From contig CACGUZ010000001.1 of assembly GCA_902576375.1 (NCBI GenBank), positions 473,791 through 537,790 on the forward strand: a stretch of 64,000 nt of DNA, given 5' to 3'. The notes under the pieces are model-generated. The model saw only the letters and a list, made by a program, of their open reading frames with translations, ran no database searches and was not told where the DNA came from. Position numbers and translations under genes: made by a program. Of this stretch, positions 1-7,782 are shown in pieces (the first letter of the stretch is position 1; every line of letters starts with the position of its first letter). This stretch comes from an uncultured Pelagibacteraceae bacterium. GTDB lineage: Bacteria > Pseudomonadota > Alphaproteobacteria > Pelagibacterales > Pelagibacteraceae.

Positions 1-1
1 A

Positions 2-202
2 GTTGTAAAAGTTTTATTAGGTAATGCCGCTAAAGCTAAAAATATGATTAAAAATTTAATTGAAAATTTTGAAGATTACATTGATCCTGGTGATCCAACA
101 AATAATTGTTTAGATGTTGCAATTATTACAGCACCTGAAAAAAGAACAAAAAAGACAATAGAAAAACTAAGCACTGTTGCTGGTAGAGTTTTAAATCAAT
201 GA
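2..202 (+). CDS. mtnP: C-terminal fragment of S-methyl-5'-thioadenosine phosphorylase (cut by window edge)
   Basis: An open frame enters from the left edge and ends at TGA 200-202. The visible 66 residues include VLLGNAAKAKNMIKNL and end ITAPEKRTKKTIEKLSTVAGRVLNQ. That tail matches what I remember of alphaproteobacterial MtnP C-termini (AxxTAPEARxxxxxxKLxxVAGRVL). MtnP phosphorolyses methylthioadenosine (MTA) to adenine and 5-methylthioribose-1-phosphate. The stop overlaps the mtnA start (ATGA), so the two are probably translationally coupled. The identification rests on the tail and on the neighbouring mtnA, because the catalytic part lies outside the window. Confidence 0.72.
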   Translation, partial: VVKVLLGNAAKAKNMIKNLIENFEDYIDPGDPTNNCLDVAIITAPEKRTKKTIEKLSTVAGRVLNQ

Positions 203-1269
203 GAATAGAAGGAAAAGAATATCGCACTATTTGGTTTGAAAATAATGTTGTAAAAATTATTGATCAAACAAAACTTCCACACCAATTTATTATTAAAGAT
301 CTTAAAACAGTTAAGGACTCAATAAATGCTATTAAAGTAATGGAAGTTAGAGGCGCTCCTTTAATAGGAGCTACAGCAGCTTATGGAATGGTTTTAGCTA
401 TTATTGAAAATAATGACCAATCATTTTTAAAGAAATCTGCAAAAGATTTAATTAGCTCAAGACCAACAGCGATAAATTTAAAGTGGGCTGTTGATAGAAT
501 GATAAATAGATTATCAGGTGTTAATAGCGATAAAATCTTAGAAATAGCTTTGAATGAAGCAAAAGATATATGTGAAGAGGATGTGAAATTTTGTGAAAAT
601 ATAGGATTAAATGGACTAAAAATTATTAAAGAAATTTATGATAAAAAAAAAGATACAGTTAATATATTAACTCATTGTAATGCAGGTTGGCTAGCAACAA
701 TAAATTGGGGGACTGCAACTTCTCCAATTTATCATGCGCATAAAAAAGGAATTCCTGTTCATGTGTGGGCAGATGAAACTAGACCAAGAAATCAAGGGGC
801 AAATCTAACTTCTTATGAATTAAATGAGGAAGGAATTAAGAATACAATCATTGCAGATAATACAGGTGGAATTTTGATGCAAAGAGGAGAGGTTGATATG
901 TGTATTGTTGGAACAGATAGAACTCTAGCCAATGGAGATGTTTGTAATAAAGTTGGAACTTATCTAAAAGCGTTGGCCGCTTATGATAACAAGATTCCTT
1001 TTTATGTTGCACTTCCAAGTTCAACAATAGATTGGAATATAAAAGATCATAAAGATATTCCAATAGAAGAGAGAAATTCAGATGAATTATCTCACGTTGA
1101 AGGTTTAGATGAAAAAGGAGACATAAAGAAAATACAAATTTATCCAAAAAAAAGTAAAGCTATAAATTTAGCTTTTGATGTGACTCCAGCAAAATATGTT
1201 ACGGGATTAATTACCGAAAAAGGAGTATGTGAAGCATCAGAAAAAGGTCTTAAAAAATTATTTAAATGA
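199..1269 (+). CDS. mtnA: S-methyl-5-thioribose-1-phosphate isomerase
   Basis: This enzyme converts methylthioribose-1-phosphate to methylthioribulose-1-phosphate in MTA salvage. The 356-residue length is usual for the family. Family landmarks are visible: MEVRGAPLIGATAAYG near residue 48, NILTHCNAGWLAT around residue 154 (catalytic Cys), DETRPRNQGANLTSYEL near 194, and IVGTDRTLANGDVCNKVGTY near 236 (catalytic Asp). It overlaps mtnP by 4 nt upstream and the class II aldolase by 4 nt downstream, so it is the middle gene of a coupled operon. It is related to eIF2B subunits, but the Cys/Asp pair argues for a true MtnA. Confidence 0.93.
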   Translation: MRIEGKEYRTIWFENNVVKIIDQTKLPHQFIIKDLKTVKDSINAIKVMEVRGAPLIGATAAYGMVLAIIENNDQSFLKKSAKDLISSRPTAINLKWAVDRMINRLSGVNSDKILEIALNEAKDICEEDVKFCENIGLNGLKIIKEIYDKKKDTVNILTHCNAGWLATINWGTATSPIYHAHKKGIPVHVWADETRPRNQGANLTSYELNEEGIKNTIIADNTGGILMQRGEVDMCIVGTDRTLANGDVCNKVGTYLKALAAYDNKIPFYVALPSSTIDWNIKDHKDIPIEERNSDELSHVEGLDEKGDIKKIQIYPKKSKAINLAFDVTPAKYVTGLITEKGVCEASEKGLKKLFK

Positions 1270-1919
1270 AGAATTTAGATCAAAGAAATCAGATTATTGA
1301 ATATTCGTTAAAATTAAATTCCACTAATCTTTCACCTCTTAGGTCAGGCAATATATCATTAAGAGGGAGAGAAGATGACATAGAGGGATACTTAATTACT
1401 CCATCAGGTAAAAAATATGAAACACTAAAACCTAAGGATATTGTTTTTATGGGTTTAAATGAAGAAGAAAAAAACGACTCAACTTTCAAACCATCATCTG
1501 AATGGAGATTTCATCGAGATATTTATAAAAATAAAAAAGAGGCACATGCCATTGTTCATGCTCATTCTCCACACGCAACAGCTGTATCTTCACATGGAAA
1601 ACCTATTCCACCGTTTCATTATATGATCGCTCTTGCAGGAGGAAATGACATTAAATGTGCTGAATACGCAACTTTTGGAACAGAAGAATTATCCAAAAAT
1701 GTTATTAAAGCTTTAGAAAGTAGATCTGCATGTCTAATGTCTAATCACGGTCAGGTTGCTTTTGGAAAAAATTTAGAGGATGCATTTGAGCTTGCACAAG
1801 AGATAGAAAATATTTGTCATCAATACACTATTGCTTTAAAATTAGGCCAACCTAAGATACTTTCATTTGAAGAAATGAAAAAAGTTTTAGATAAGGCTAA
1901 AAACTATAAAAAAGGGTAA
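1266..1919 (+). CDS. class II (fuculose-type) aldolase, probably methylthioribulose-1-phosphate aldolase
   Basis: A 217-residue zinc aldolase of the AraD/FucA family. It has RSGNISLR near residue 27, ITPSGKKYE near 48, PSSEWRFHRDIY near 79 (catalytic Glu), IVHAHSPHA (zinc His pair) and NHGQVAFG (third zinc His). The IPPFHYMIALAGG segment resembles the Ald2 aldolases of the DHAP shunt, which split methylthioribulose-1-phosphate or 5-deoxyribulose-1-phosphate into DHAP and an aldehyde, more than it resembles MtnB dehydratases. Coupling to mtnP-mtnA supports that role. No mtnC or mtnD follows, so the classical methionine salvage pathway is not continued locally. MtnB remains the main alternative. 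Confidence 0.72.
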   Translation: MKNLDQRNQIIEYSLKLNSTNLSPLRSGNISLRGREDDIEGYLITPSGKKYETLKPKDIVFMGLNEEEKNDSTFKPSSEWRFHRDIYKNKKEAHAIVHAHSPHATAVSSHGKPIPPFHYMIALAGGNDIKCAEYATFGTEELSKNVIKALESRSACLMSNHGQVAFGKNLEDAFELAQEIENICHQYTIALKLGQPKILSFEEMKKVLDKAKNYKKG

Positions 1920-1920
1920 A

Positions 1921-2961
1921 ATGATTAAAGTAGGGGAGCATATTACTTTAGATATTATAGGTACTACAAGAGAGTACGATCCTGCAGTTTATGAAAAGGT
2001 TATACATAAAATAGCTAAGGCAGCTAATGTAACTATTTTAAATATTTCAAAATATAAATTTGAACCTCAGGGTTTTACTATTTTAGCTTTATTAGCTGAA
2101 AGTCATATCAGTTTTCATACATTTCCAGAAAAAGGAATAATTAGTTTTGATTTTTTTACCTGTGGAAAAATAAGTCCATCAGCGGCAATTGATATTGTTA
2201 AAAAAGAATTTGAACATAGGCGAATAGTTAAAAAAGAATTTAATAGAGATACTAGATCTCTTTACCACGATATCTATAGTTCACCGGGATTACAAAAATC
2301 TTATGTTGTAAATGAAGTTTTAGAAGACTTTAAATCAAAAGTTGGTCAACATATAGAAATTTTAGAATTAGAGCAGTTTGGAAAATCATTATTTATTGAT
2401 GGCGAAATTCAAGTAGCTGCTTCAGATGAACATTTGTATAGCTCAACTTTTGTTGGTGCTGGTTTAAAATTAAACAAAAAAAATGAGAGAGCTGCAATAA
2501 TTGGTGGTGGTGATGGTGGTGTTGCGAGAGAATGCATTTCAAAAAAGTTTAATTTTATTGATTGGTACGAATTAGATCCAGAAGTTGTTGAAGTTTGCAA
2601 CAAACATCTTGGTGATATAGGAAAAAAAGCTACAGAAAAGAATTCTGTAAAATGTGTATGGGGTGATGCGTTCGAAAGTATAAAGACAGTCAACGAAGAT
2701 ACTTACGACCATATTTTTGTTGATTTAAATGATGATCAGTTTTGTATAGATCTTGCTGCTAAAAATATGGACTCTTTAGTGAGAATACTTAAACCTAAAG
2801 GAGTTATTACCGCTCAAGTTGGCAGCCAAGATAAAAAACCTCTTCAAGTTGAAAATTGGTTGAATGTATTTAATCATCATTTTGGAAACACTAATTTATC
2901 AAGAGTTTACATACCTAGTTTCGATTGTTCTTGGAATTTTTCCTCATCGATAAATCATTAA
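1921..2961 (+). CDS. speD-speE: fused S-adenosylmethionine decarboxylase - spermidine synthase
   Basis: The 346-residue protein has two enzymes in one chain. Residues 1 to about 115 are a prokaryotic AdoMet decarboxylase half with the self-processing site LLAESHISFHTFPE (pyruvoyl Ser about residue 61, His 66) and DFFTCGK (Cys about 81). Residues from about 130 onward are an aminopropyltransferase with LFIDGEIQVAASDEHLYSS, the AdoMet-binding IIGGGDGGVARE and the acidic motif IFVDLNDD. The usual YHE of spermidine synthases reads YSS here, so the amine acceptor may not be plain putrescine. The product pathway releases MTA, which fits the mtnP-mtnA-aldolase genes just upstream (1-nt gap). Such fusions are known in bacteria. 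Confidence 0.9.
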   Translation: MIKVGEHITLDIIGTTREYDPAVYEKVIHKIAKAANVTILNISKYKFEPQGFTILALLAESHISFHTFPEKGIISFDFFTCGKISPSAAIDIVKKEFEHRRIVKKEFNRDTRSLYHDIYSSPGLQKSYVVNEVLEDFKSKVGQHIEILELEQFGKSLFIDGEIQVAASDEHLYSSTFVGAGLKLNKKNERAAIIGGGDGGVARECISKKFNFIDWYELDPEVVEVCNKHLGDIGKKATEKNSVKCVWGDAFESIKTVNEDTYDHIFVDLNDDQFCIDLAAKNMDSLVRILKPKGVITAQVGSQDKKPLQVENWLNVFNHHFGNTNLSRVYIPSFDCSWNFSSSINH

Positions 2962-3021
2962 TTTTTTCTTTTTAATATTCACAATCTGTGAAATACTATT
3001 TTTTTATTAAAGGAGATAACA

Positions 3022-3849
3022 ATGAATATATTCAAAAAAACAATTTTTTCAGTTTTACTTTCTCTATTGGTAATAGGAAATGTTAATGCTGATAAAATAA
3101 GAATTGGAACAGAAGGTGCCTATCCTCCTTGGAACTCAAAAAATGAGGCAGGTAAGTTAATAGGGTTCGAAGTTGAATTAGCTTATACGCTATGTAGATA
3201 CATTGGACAACAATGTGTAATAGTTGAACAAGATTGGGATGGTATGATACCAGCGTTAATCATGAGAAAGTTTGATGCAATAATGGCAGGTATGTCAATT
3301 ACTGCAGAAAGACAAAAAGCTATTAGCTTTTCTCAAGGATATGCAGATGAAGTTGCATCCTTAGCAGTCATGAAAGGATCTAGCCTGGAAGGTTTAGATA
3401 CATCTGCTGGGATAAATCTTACGAAACCAAATGCTGCAGCTAAAAAAGATCTTAAAACACTTACTGCTGCATTAGCAGGTAAAACTGTTTGTGTACAAAC
3501 TGCTACTATTCACCAAAACTTTTTAGACTCTGGTGATGTAGGAAAAGTAAATGTAAGAACTTACAAAACACAAGACGAAGTTAACTTAGATTTAGCATCT
3601 GGAAGATGTGATGCTGCATTAGCTGCTGCTGTCGCATTCAGTGATTATGCAGAAAAATCTGGTAAGCCAGTTGTTCTAACTGGACCAACTTTTTCAGGTG
3701 GTGCATTTGGAAACGGTGTTGGAGTAGGTATCAGAAAAGATGATACTGAACTTTTGAAAAAGTTTAACGCCGCTATCAATAAAGCGAGAAAAAACGGAGA
3801 CATTAGTAGAATTGCTACTAAGTGGTTTGGTTTCGACGCTTCTATGTAA
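3022..3849 (+). CDS. periplasmic amino acid/opine-binding protein of an ABC importer
   Basis: A 275-residue solute-binding protein of the HisJ/ArgT/OccT family (SBP_bac_3). It starts with a cleavable signal peptide (FKKTIFSVLLSLLVIGNVNA) and continues KIRIGTEGAYPPWNSKNEAGKL, the ligand-pocket start typical of basic amino acid and opine binders. FDAIMAGMSITAERQKAISF is the second family hallmark. AGG AGA lies 7 nt before the ATG. Two permease genes follow after a stable hairpin. The ligand cannot be read from sequence; polyamines, arginine, histidine or opines are all possible. The polyamine gene next door is suggestive only. Confidence 0.88.
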   Translation: MNIFKKTIFSVLLSLLVIGNVNADKIRIGTEGAYPPWNSKNEAGKLIGFEVELAYTLCRYIGQQCVIVEQDWDGMIPALIMRKFDAIMAGMSITAERQKAISFSQGYADEVASLAVMKGSSLEGLDTSAGINLTKPNAAAKKDLKTLTAALAGKTVCVQTATIHQNFLDSGDVGKVNVRTYKTQDEVNLDLASGRCDAALAAAVAFSDYAEKSGKPVVLTGPTFSGGAFGNGVGVGIRKDDTELLKKFNAAINKARKNGDISRIATKWFGFDASM

Positions 3850-3862
3850 TTAAATTTTAGAT

Positions 3863-3889
3863 TTGGCGACTATCATGTATAGTCGCCAA
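3863..3889 (+). promoter_or_regulatory. intergenic hairpin between binding protein and permease genes
   Basis: A perfect 11-bp inverted repeat, TTGGCGACTAT then loop CATGT then ATAGTCGCCAA, fills most of the 45-nt gap. No T-tract follows, so it is not a classical terminator. Such hairpins typically protect the upstream mRNA from 3' exonucleases and let the binding protein be made in excess over its permeases. That role is inference. Confidence 0.75.
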
Positions 3890-3894
3890 TCTGT

Positions 3895-4587
3895 ATGGAA
3901 CTTCTAGCATTTGGAGATACTGGTTGGGGAGATGAATTATTTTATGCAACCCTAATGACTATAGCTGTTTCGATAACAGCAATGTTTATAGGTTTTCTTT
4001 TTGCTTTAATCTTTACTCCATTAAAATTATCAAAAAATAAGTTTTTAAATTTTATCGCAAATTCTTACACAACTATAATAAGAGGTGTTCCAGAGTTATT
4101 AGTAATTTATCTTTTCTTTTTTGGTGGAACCGGTGCAGTAATGTATGTTGCATCAATATTTGGATATAATGAATATATTGAGATAAATGCATTTATCACA
4201 GGTGCATTTGCAATTGGGATAATCTCTGGTGCTTACTCTACAGAAGTTTTTAGAGGAGCAATACAATCAATTGATAAAGGCCAGTTTGAAGCTGCTAACG
4301 TATTAGGTCTCAATAACTTTGGAAAATTTTTTAAGATTATCCTACCTCAAACATTAAGATTAGCTATTCCAAATCTAAGTAATGTTTGGCAAATAACGCT
4401 CAAAGATACTTCATTAATTTCAGTTACAGGTTTAGTTGAAATCATGAGACAATCTTATATTGCTGCCGGATCAACGAGAGATCCATTACTCTTTTATTCA
4501 TTTGCTGCAGTTTTATATTTATTACTCACTTTTGTAAGCATGAAATTGATCAATAGATTAGAAGTTAAATATAGTAGGGGGTATTGA
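3895..4587 (+). CDS. amino acid ABC transporter permease (HisQ/OccQ type)
   Basis: A 230-residue inner-membrane permease with several hydrophobic segments and the family motif for ATPase contact, GAIQSIDKGQFEAANVLGL (EAA loop), around residue 121. TTIIRGVPELLVIYLFFFGG is the HisMQ signature. It forms a heterodimer with the next permease, which overlaps its end by 4 nt. The ATG sits only 5 nt after the intergenic hairpin, with no strong ribosome-binding site visible. No ATPase gene accompanies the pair inside the window. Confidence 0.9.
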   Translation: MELLAFGDTGWGDELFYATLMTIAVSITAMFIGFLFALIFTPLKLSKNKFLNFIANSYTTIIRGVPELLVIYLFFFGGTGAVMYVASIFGYNEYIEINAFITGAFAIGIISGAYSTEVFRGAIQSIDKGQFEAANVLGLNNFGKFFKIILPQTLRLAIPNLSNVWQITLKDTSLISVTGLVEIMRQSYIAAGSTRDPLLFYSFAAVLYLLLTFVSMKLINRLEVKYSRGY

Positions 4588-5261
4588 TGGATCTTGAATT
4601 GATGATTAATAGTTTTCCAAAGTTACTTAATGCTGCTGTAATAACTTTAAAACTTCTTTCAGTTTCTTTAATAATTGGATTATTCATTGGCTTATTTTTT
4701 GCAATTCTAAGATTAAATAAGAATATATTTATAAATAGATTTGCTTATGGATATTCGTATGTGTTTAGAGGTACTCCACTTTTGGTTCAAATTTTTATAA
4801 TTTATTTTGGATTGGGTCAGATTGAATATTTAAGATCGACAGTTTTATGGATAATTTTAAAAGAACCATATTGGTGTGCAATTATTGCTTTTGCTCTAAA
4901 CACAGGTGCTTATACCTCGGAAATACTAAGATCAGCATTTCAAACAATTAAACCTGGAATAATAGAGGCAGGTAAAAGTTTAGGCATCTCAAATAAAGTA
5001 ATCTTTTATAAAATTCAAATTCCTATCGCCATTAGACAATCTTTACCAGCTTATGGAAATGAAATTATTCTGATGATGAAAGGAACTTCTTTAGCGAGCA
5101 CAGTCACCATAATGGACCTTACAGGTGTTGCAAAATATATAATTTCAACGACCTTTAAACCAATTGAAGTATTTATAGTTGCTGGTGGGATTTATCTTTT
5201 TATGACTTTTATCATTCACAACGTGATAAAATTTTTGGAAAAAAAATATAGTTTTAATTAA
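4584..5261 (+). CDS. amino acid ABC transporter permease (HisM/OccM type)
   Basis: A 225-residue membrane protein with YVFRGTPLLVQIFIIYFGLG and the EAA loop FQTIKPGIIEAGKSLGI. It is the second subunit of the importer that begins at the binding-protein gene. It starts within the end of the previous permease (ATGATGG region, 4-nt overlap), consistent with coupled translation. It ends tail to tail with the leftward M24 hydrolase with a 4-nt overlap, so the operon stops here. The expected HisP/OccP ATPase gene is absent and must be supplied from elsewhere. Confidence 0.9.
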   Translation: MMDLELMINSFPKLLNAAVITLKLLSVSLIIGLFIGLFFAILRLNKNIFINRFAYGYSYVFRGTPLLVQIFIIYFGLGQIEYLRSTVLWIILKEPYWCAIIAFALNTGAYTSEILRSAFQTIKPGIIEAGKSLGISNKVIFYKIQIPIAIRQSLPAYGNEIILMMKGTSLASTVTIMDLTGVAKYIISTTFKPIEVFIVAGGIYLFMTFIIHNVIKFLEKKYSFN

Positions 5262-6409
5262 AGTACTACCAAATCTAACTTTTGTTTACCAAGTCTCTCA
5301 TTACCATTTTCTGTAACTAAATAAGTTTCACCTAAATTCATTGCTAACTGGTGTTCAGAGTCCATTAATATCATGTGCATAAAAAATATATTTCCAGGCT
5401 GAATTACATGAGGATTATTAGTGTAAAGCATTGGCCAATCCATCCAGTTTGGAGAAAAAGTATTTCCTAATGAGTAACCACAAGCGTTCATTCGAGCTTT
5501 TTTAAAACCAAGGTCATCAAACGTTTTTGCATGAATATCAAAAACTTCTCCAACTTTATTCCCAGGTTTTAATTTACTTTCACAATTTTTAAGAGCTTCA
5601 ACACATGCTTCATGCATTTTATAATGTTTAGGATCTGCTTTACCAATAGGAATAGTTCTAAACATAGCAGAATGATAATGTCTATAAGTACCAGCCCATT
5701 CAATAGTTAATTGATCGTGTTTATTTAAAATTTGCTTTTCTGCTTGATAACGACAAAGCAGTGCATTTTTACCAGAACCAATTATAAATTCATTTGCAGG
5801 ATAATCTCCACCACCTTCAAATATAACCCTGTTCATTTCTGCTAATATCTTAGATTCACTAACACCAGCTTTTGCATTTTTCCACACTTCGCCTAAGGCT
5901 TTATCTGCAAGCTCTGCAGCTTTTTTGACATAAACAATTTCCTCTTTAGATTTTACAACTCGTAATTTTGTTATTAAGTCTGATTTATCTTCAAGAGAAC
6001 AATAATTTTCTAAAGATTTATTTAATCGAAGAGCATTACGACCAGTTAAACCATAGGCTTCATATTCAATTCCTAATTTTTTTCCTTTAAGATTTAACTC
6101 ATCCAAAATAACTTTAAGATCATTAGTCGGGTTTGATCCATCTTTATCAACCCATATCCTAATATCTTCTATGTTGGATGTATTTTGAGCTTGTCTTAAA
6201 TCAGGAGCTCTTGTGAGCAGTATTATATTTCCGCTTTTATCTAAAACTAATGTCTGAAAAAAAACATAACCAAAGGTATCATATCCAGTTAACCAATACA
6301 TTGACTCTTGTCTAAACATCAAAAGAGCATCAAGATTTTGCTCTTGCATTAAATTTAAAACTTTATTTTTTCTGCTTAAAAACTCCTCTTTTGAAAAATG
6401 AAGCGCCAT
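5258..6409 (-). CDS. M24-family (creatinase / Xaa-Pro peptidase-like) hydrolase
   Basis: A 383-residue two-domain protein. The N-terminal creatinase domain includes YWLTGYDTFGYVFFQTLV, and the C-terminal pita-bread domain begins near residue 160 (LRVVKSKEEI). The canonical metal ligands of M24 peptidases look lost: the Asp-Asp segment reads TIEWAGTYRHYHSAMFRT and the GHG region reads CGYSLGNTFSPNWMDWP. This pattern resembles creatinase and the ectoine hydrolase DoeA rather than metal-dependent prolidases. It may therefore hydrolyse a small amidino or lactam-like compound. The substrate is not identifiable; the adjacent importer may supply it. This is the last gene of a leftward pair. Confidence 0.8.
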   Translation of the reverse strand: MALHFSKEEFLSRKNKVLNLMQEQNLDALLMFRQESMYWLTGYDTFGYVFFQTLVLDKSGNIILLTRAPDLRQAQNTSNIEDIRIWVDKDGSNPTNDLKVILDELNLKGKKLGIEYEAYGLTGRNALRLNKSLENYCSLEDKSDLITKLRVVKSKEEIVYVKKAAELADKALGEVWKNAKAGVSESKILAEMNRVIFEGGGDYPANEFIIGSGKNALLCRYQAEKQILNKHDQLTIEWAGTYRHYHSAMFRTIPIGKADPKHYKMHEACVEALKNCESKLKPGNKVGEVFDIHAKTFDDLGFKKARMNACGYSLGNTFSPNWMDWPMLYTNNPHVIQPGNIFFMHMILMDSEHQLAMNLGETYLVTENGNERLGKQKLDLVVL

Positions 6410-6418
6410 TAGAATTAT

Positions 6419-6808
6419 TTAGTAATTAGTATATTCCTTTATTTCTTTTATGACTGAACCAGTGTGATTATTAATTTCTAATTTAATTTTTGCTCGATCA
6501 TCATTAAGAAAATGGACATCTCTTGAGAGTTTTATAAATTTTTCACCAAAATCTTTATCTTTTTCACATTGTCTTTTATCATCCTCAATAACCCATAGTT
6601 TAGAATTTATTTCTTTTAATGATTGATAAAGATCATTAAGTTTATTGTCAGATTTTACATTCTTATCCAACTGATTTTTTAAAATAGAGTGTTCGTTGTT
6701 AATAAATTTTAGTTTTTCTGGATCTTTAATTTTTCCTTGTTTGATTTCTAAAATTGAAATTTTATCTAAAAGTTCACCTATCGAGACTTCTACTATAATT
6801 TTATTCAT
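6419..6808 (-). CDS. DUF6165 family protein
   Basis: A 129-residue soluble, charged, mostly helical protein with the N-terminal motif VEVSIGELLDKISILEIKQ, which I recognise as the hallmark of DUF6165. The family is of unknown function and often sits beside glycosyltransferase genes. Here it is divergent from a GT9 gene with only 32 nt between the two starts. A role in surface glycan assembly is inferred from context only. Confidence 0.7.
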   Translation of the reverse strand: MNKIIVEVSIGELLDKISILEIKQGKIKDPEKLKFINNEHSILKNQLDKNVKSDNKLNDLYQSLKEINSKLWVIEDDKRQCEKDKDFGEKFIKLSRDVHFLNDDRAKIKLEINNHTGSVIKEIKEYTNY

Positions 6809-6840
6809 AAAATTTAATACTGTGCTATCTTGTTATAAAT

Positions 6841-7782
6841 ATGTCTAATATTTTAATAATTAAACACGGATCATTAGGAGATATAGCTCAAGCAAGTGGT
6901 GCAATTCAAGACATATCTGAAAATCATAAAAATGATCGAATTTATTTACTAACTACAAAAGCTTATTTTGAAGTTTTTAAAAAAAATCCATTTATTCATG
7001 AAGTAATTCTAGATAAAAGGTTACCAAGATATAATCTGATATACTTATACTTCTTAATGAAAGAACTTAAGAAACATAGTTTTTCAAAAGTTTTCGATCT
7101 TCAAAATTCTTCAAGAACAAATTTTTATAAAAATATTCTTTTTCCTAAAGCAAAAAAAGAAACTTGGTCTAGCTCAATTACAACTTTGCCAGAAGTAATA
7201 GATAAAAAGGAATTTGATAAACATTCTGTTTTAGACAGATTTAATCATCAACTCCAAACTTCTGGATTAAAAACATCTAATACAATAAACCCAGATTTTA
7301 GTTGGGCGGGTTCAGAAATTGGTGAAATTAAAAATTATTTTAAATTAGACAAATTTATTTTGTTATTTCCTTTTTGCTCGCCACATTTAAATATTAAAAA
7401 ATGGCCTTATTATAATGATCTTATTAAACTTATTTTAAATAAATTTGGTAATGAATATAAAATTTTGACTGCTCCTGGTCCTACTGAAATAAATGATGCC
7501 AAGGAAATTAACGCTTTAGCTATATTAAACAATGGAAAGGCACTCGATATCTCTCAACTAACTCGTTTAATTAAAGAGAGTTCTTTTGTAGTCGCGAATG
7601 ACACGGGGCCAGCTCACATAGCTGCTCATGTGGGAGCTAAAGGTTTAACTTTATTTGGAAAACATACAACCGCTTACAAAGTAAGTATTGAAAGAGAAAA
7701 TTTTAAAGCAATTGAAGTAACAGACTTAAATAATTTAAGTGCAGAGAAAGTTTTTGAAAGATTAAGTAATTCTCTAAATTAA
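6841..7782 (+). CDS. glycosyltransferase family 9 (heptosyltransferase-like)
   Basis: A 313-residue GT-B protein opening ILIIKHGSLGDIAQASGAI, the GT9 start in which the GDI loop binds the acceptor. The C-terminal nucleotide-sugar site is VANDTGPAHIAAHVGAKGLTLFG, also diagnostic. Such enzymes add heptose or a related sugar to lipopolysaccharide core. The ATG at 6841 directly follows a TATAAA-like box and has no Shine-Dalgarno sequence, so a very short or leaderless mRNA is possible. It ends with a 4-nt tail-to-tail overlap with the leftward GT4 gene. Confidence 0.87.
   Translation: MSNILIIKHGSLGDIAQASGAIQDISENHKNDRIYLLTTKAYFEVFKKNPFIHEVILDKRLPRYNLIYLYFLMKELKKHSFSKVFDLQNSSRTNFYKNILFPKAKKETWSSSITTLPEVIDKKEFDKHSVLDRFNHQLQTSGLKTSNTINPDFSWAGSEIGEIKNYFKLDKFILLFPFCSPHLNIKKWPYYNDLIKLILNKFGNEYKILTAPGPTEINDAKEINALAILNNGKALDISQLTRLIKESSFVVANDTGPAHIAAHVGAKGLTLFGKHTTAYKVSIERENFKAIEVTDLNNLSAEKVFERLSNSLN

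Noticed and set aside
848-1147. Antisense ORFs such as 848-1147, 2409-2693 and 39496-39831 in the ORF track
   Set aside because: They lie wholly inside well-recognised genes on the other strand and have no family-like sequence.
2978-3007. TTCACA-ATC-TGTGAA hairpin followed by T-rich DNA, as a terminator after speD-speE
   Set aside because: The 6-bp A+T-rich stem with a 3-nt loop is too weak to distinguish from background in this composition.
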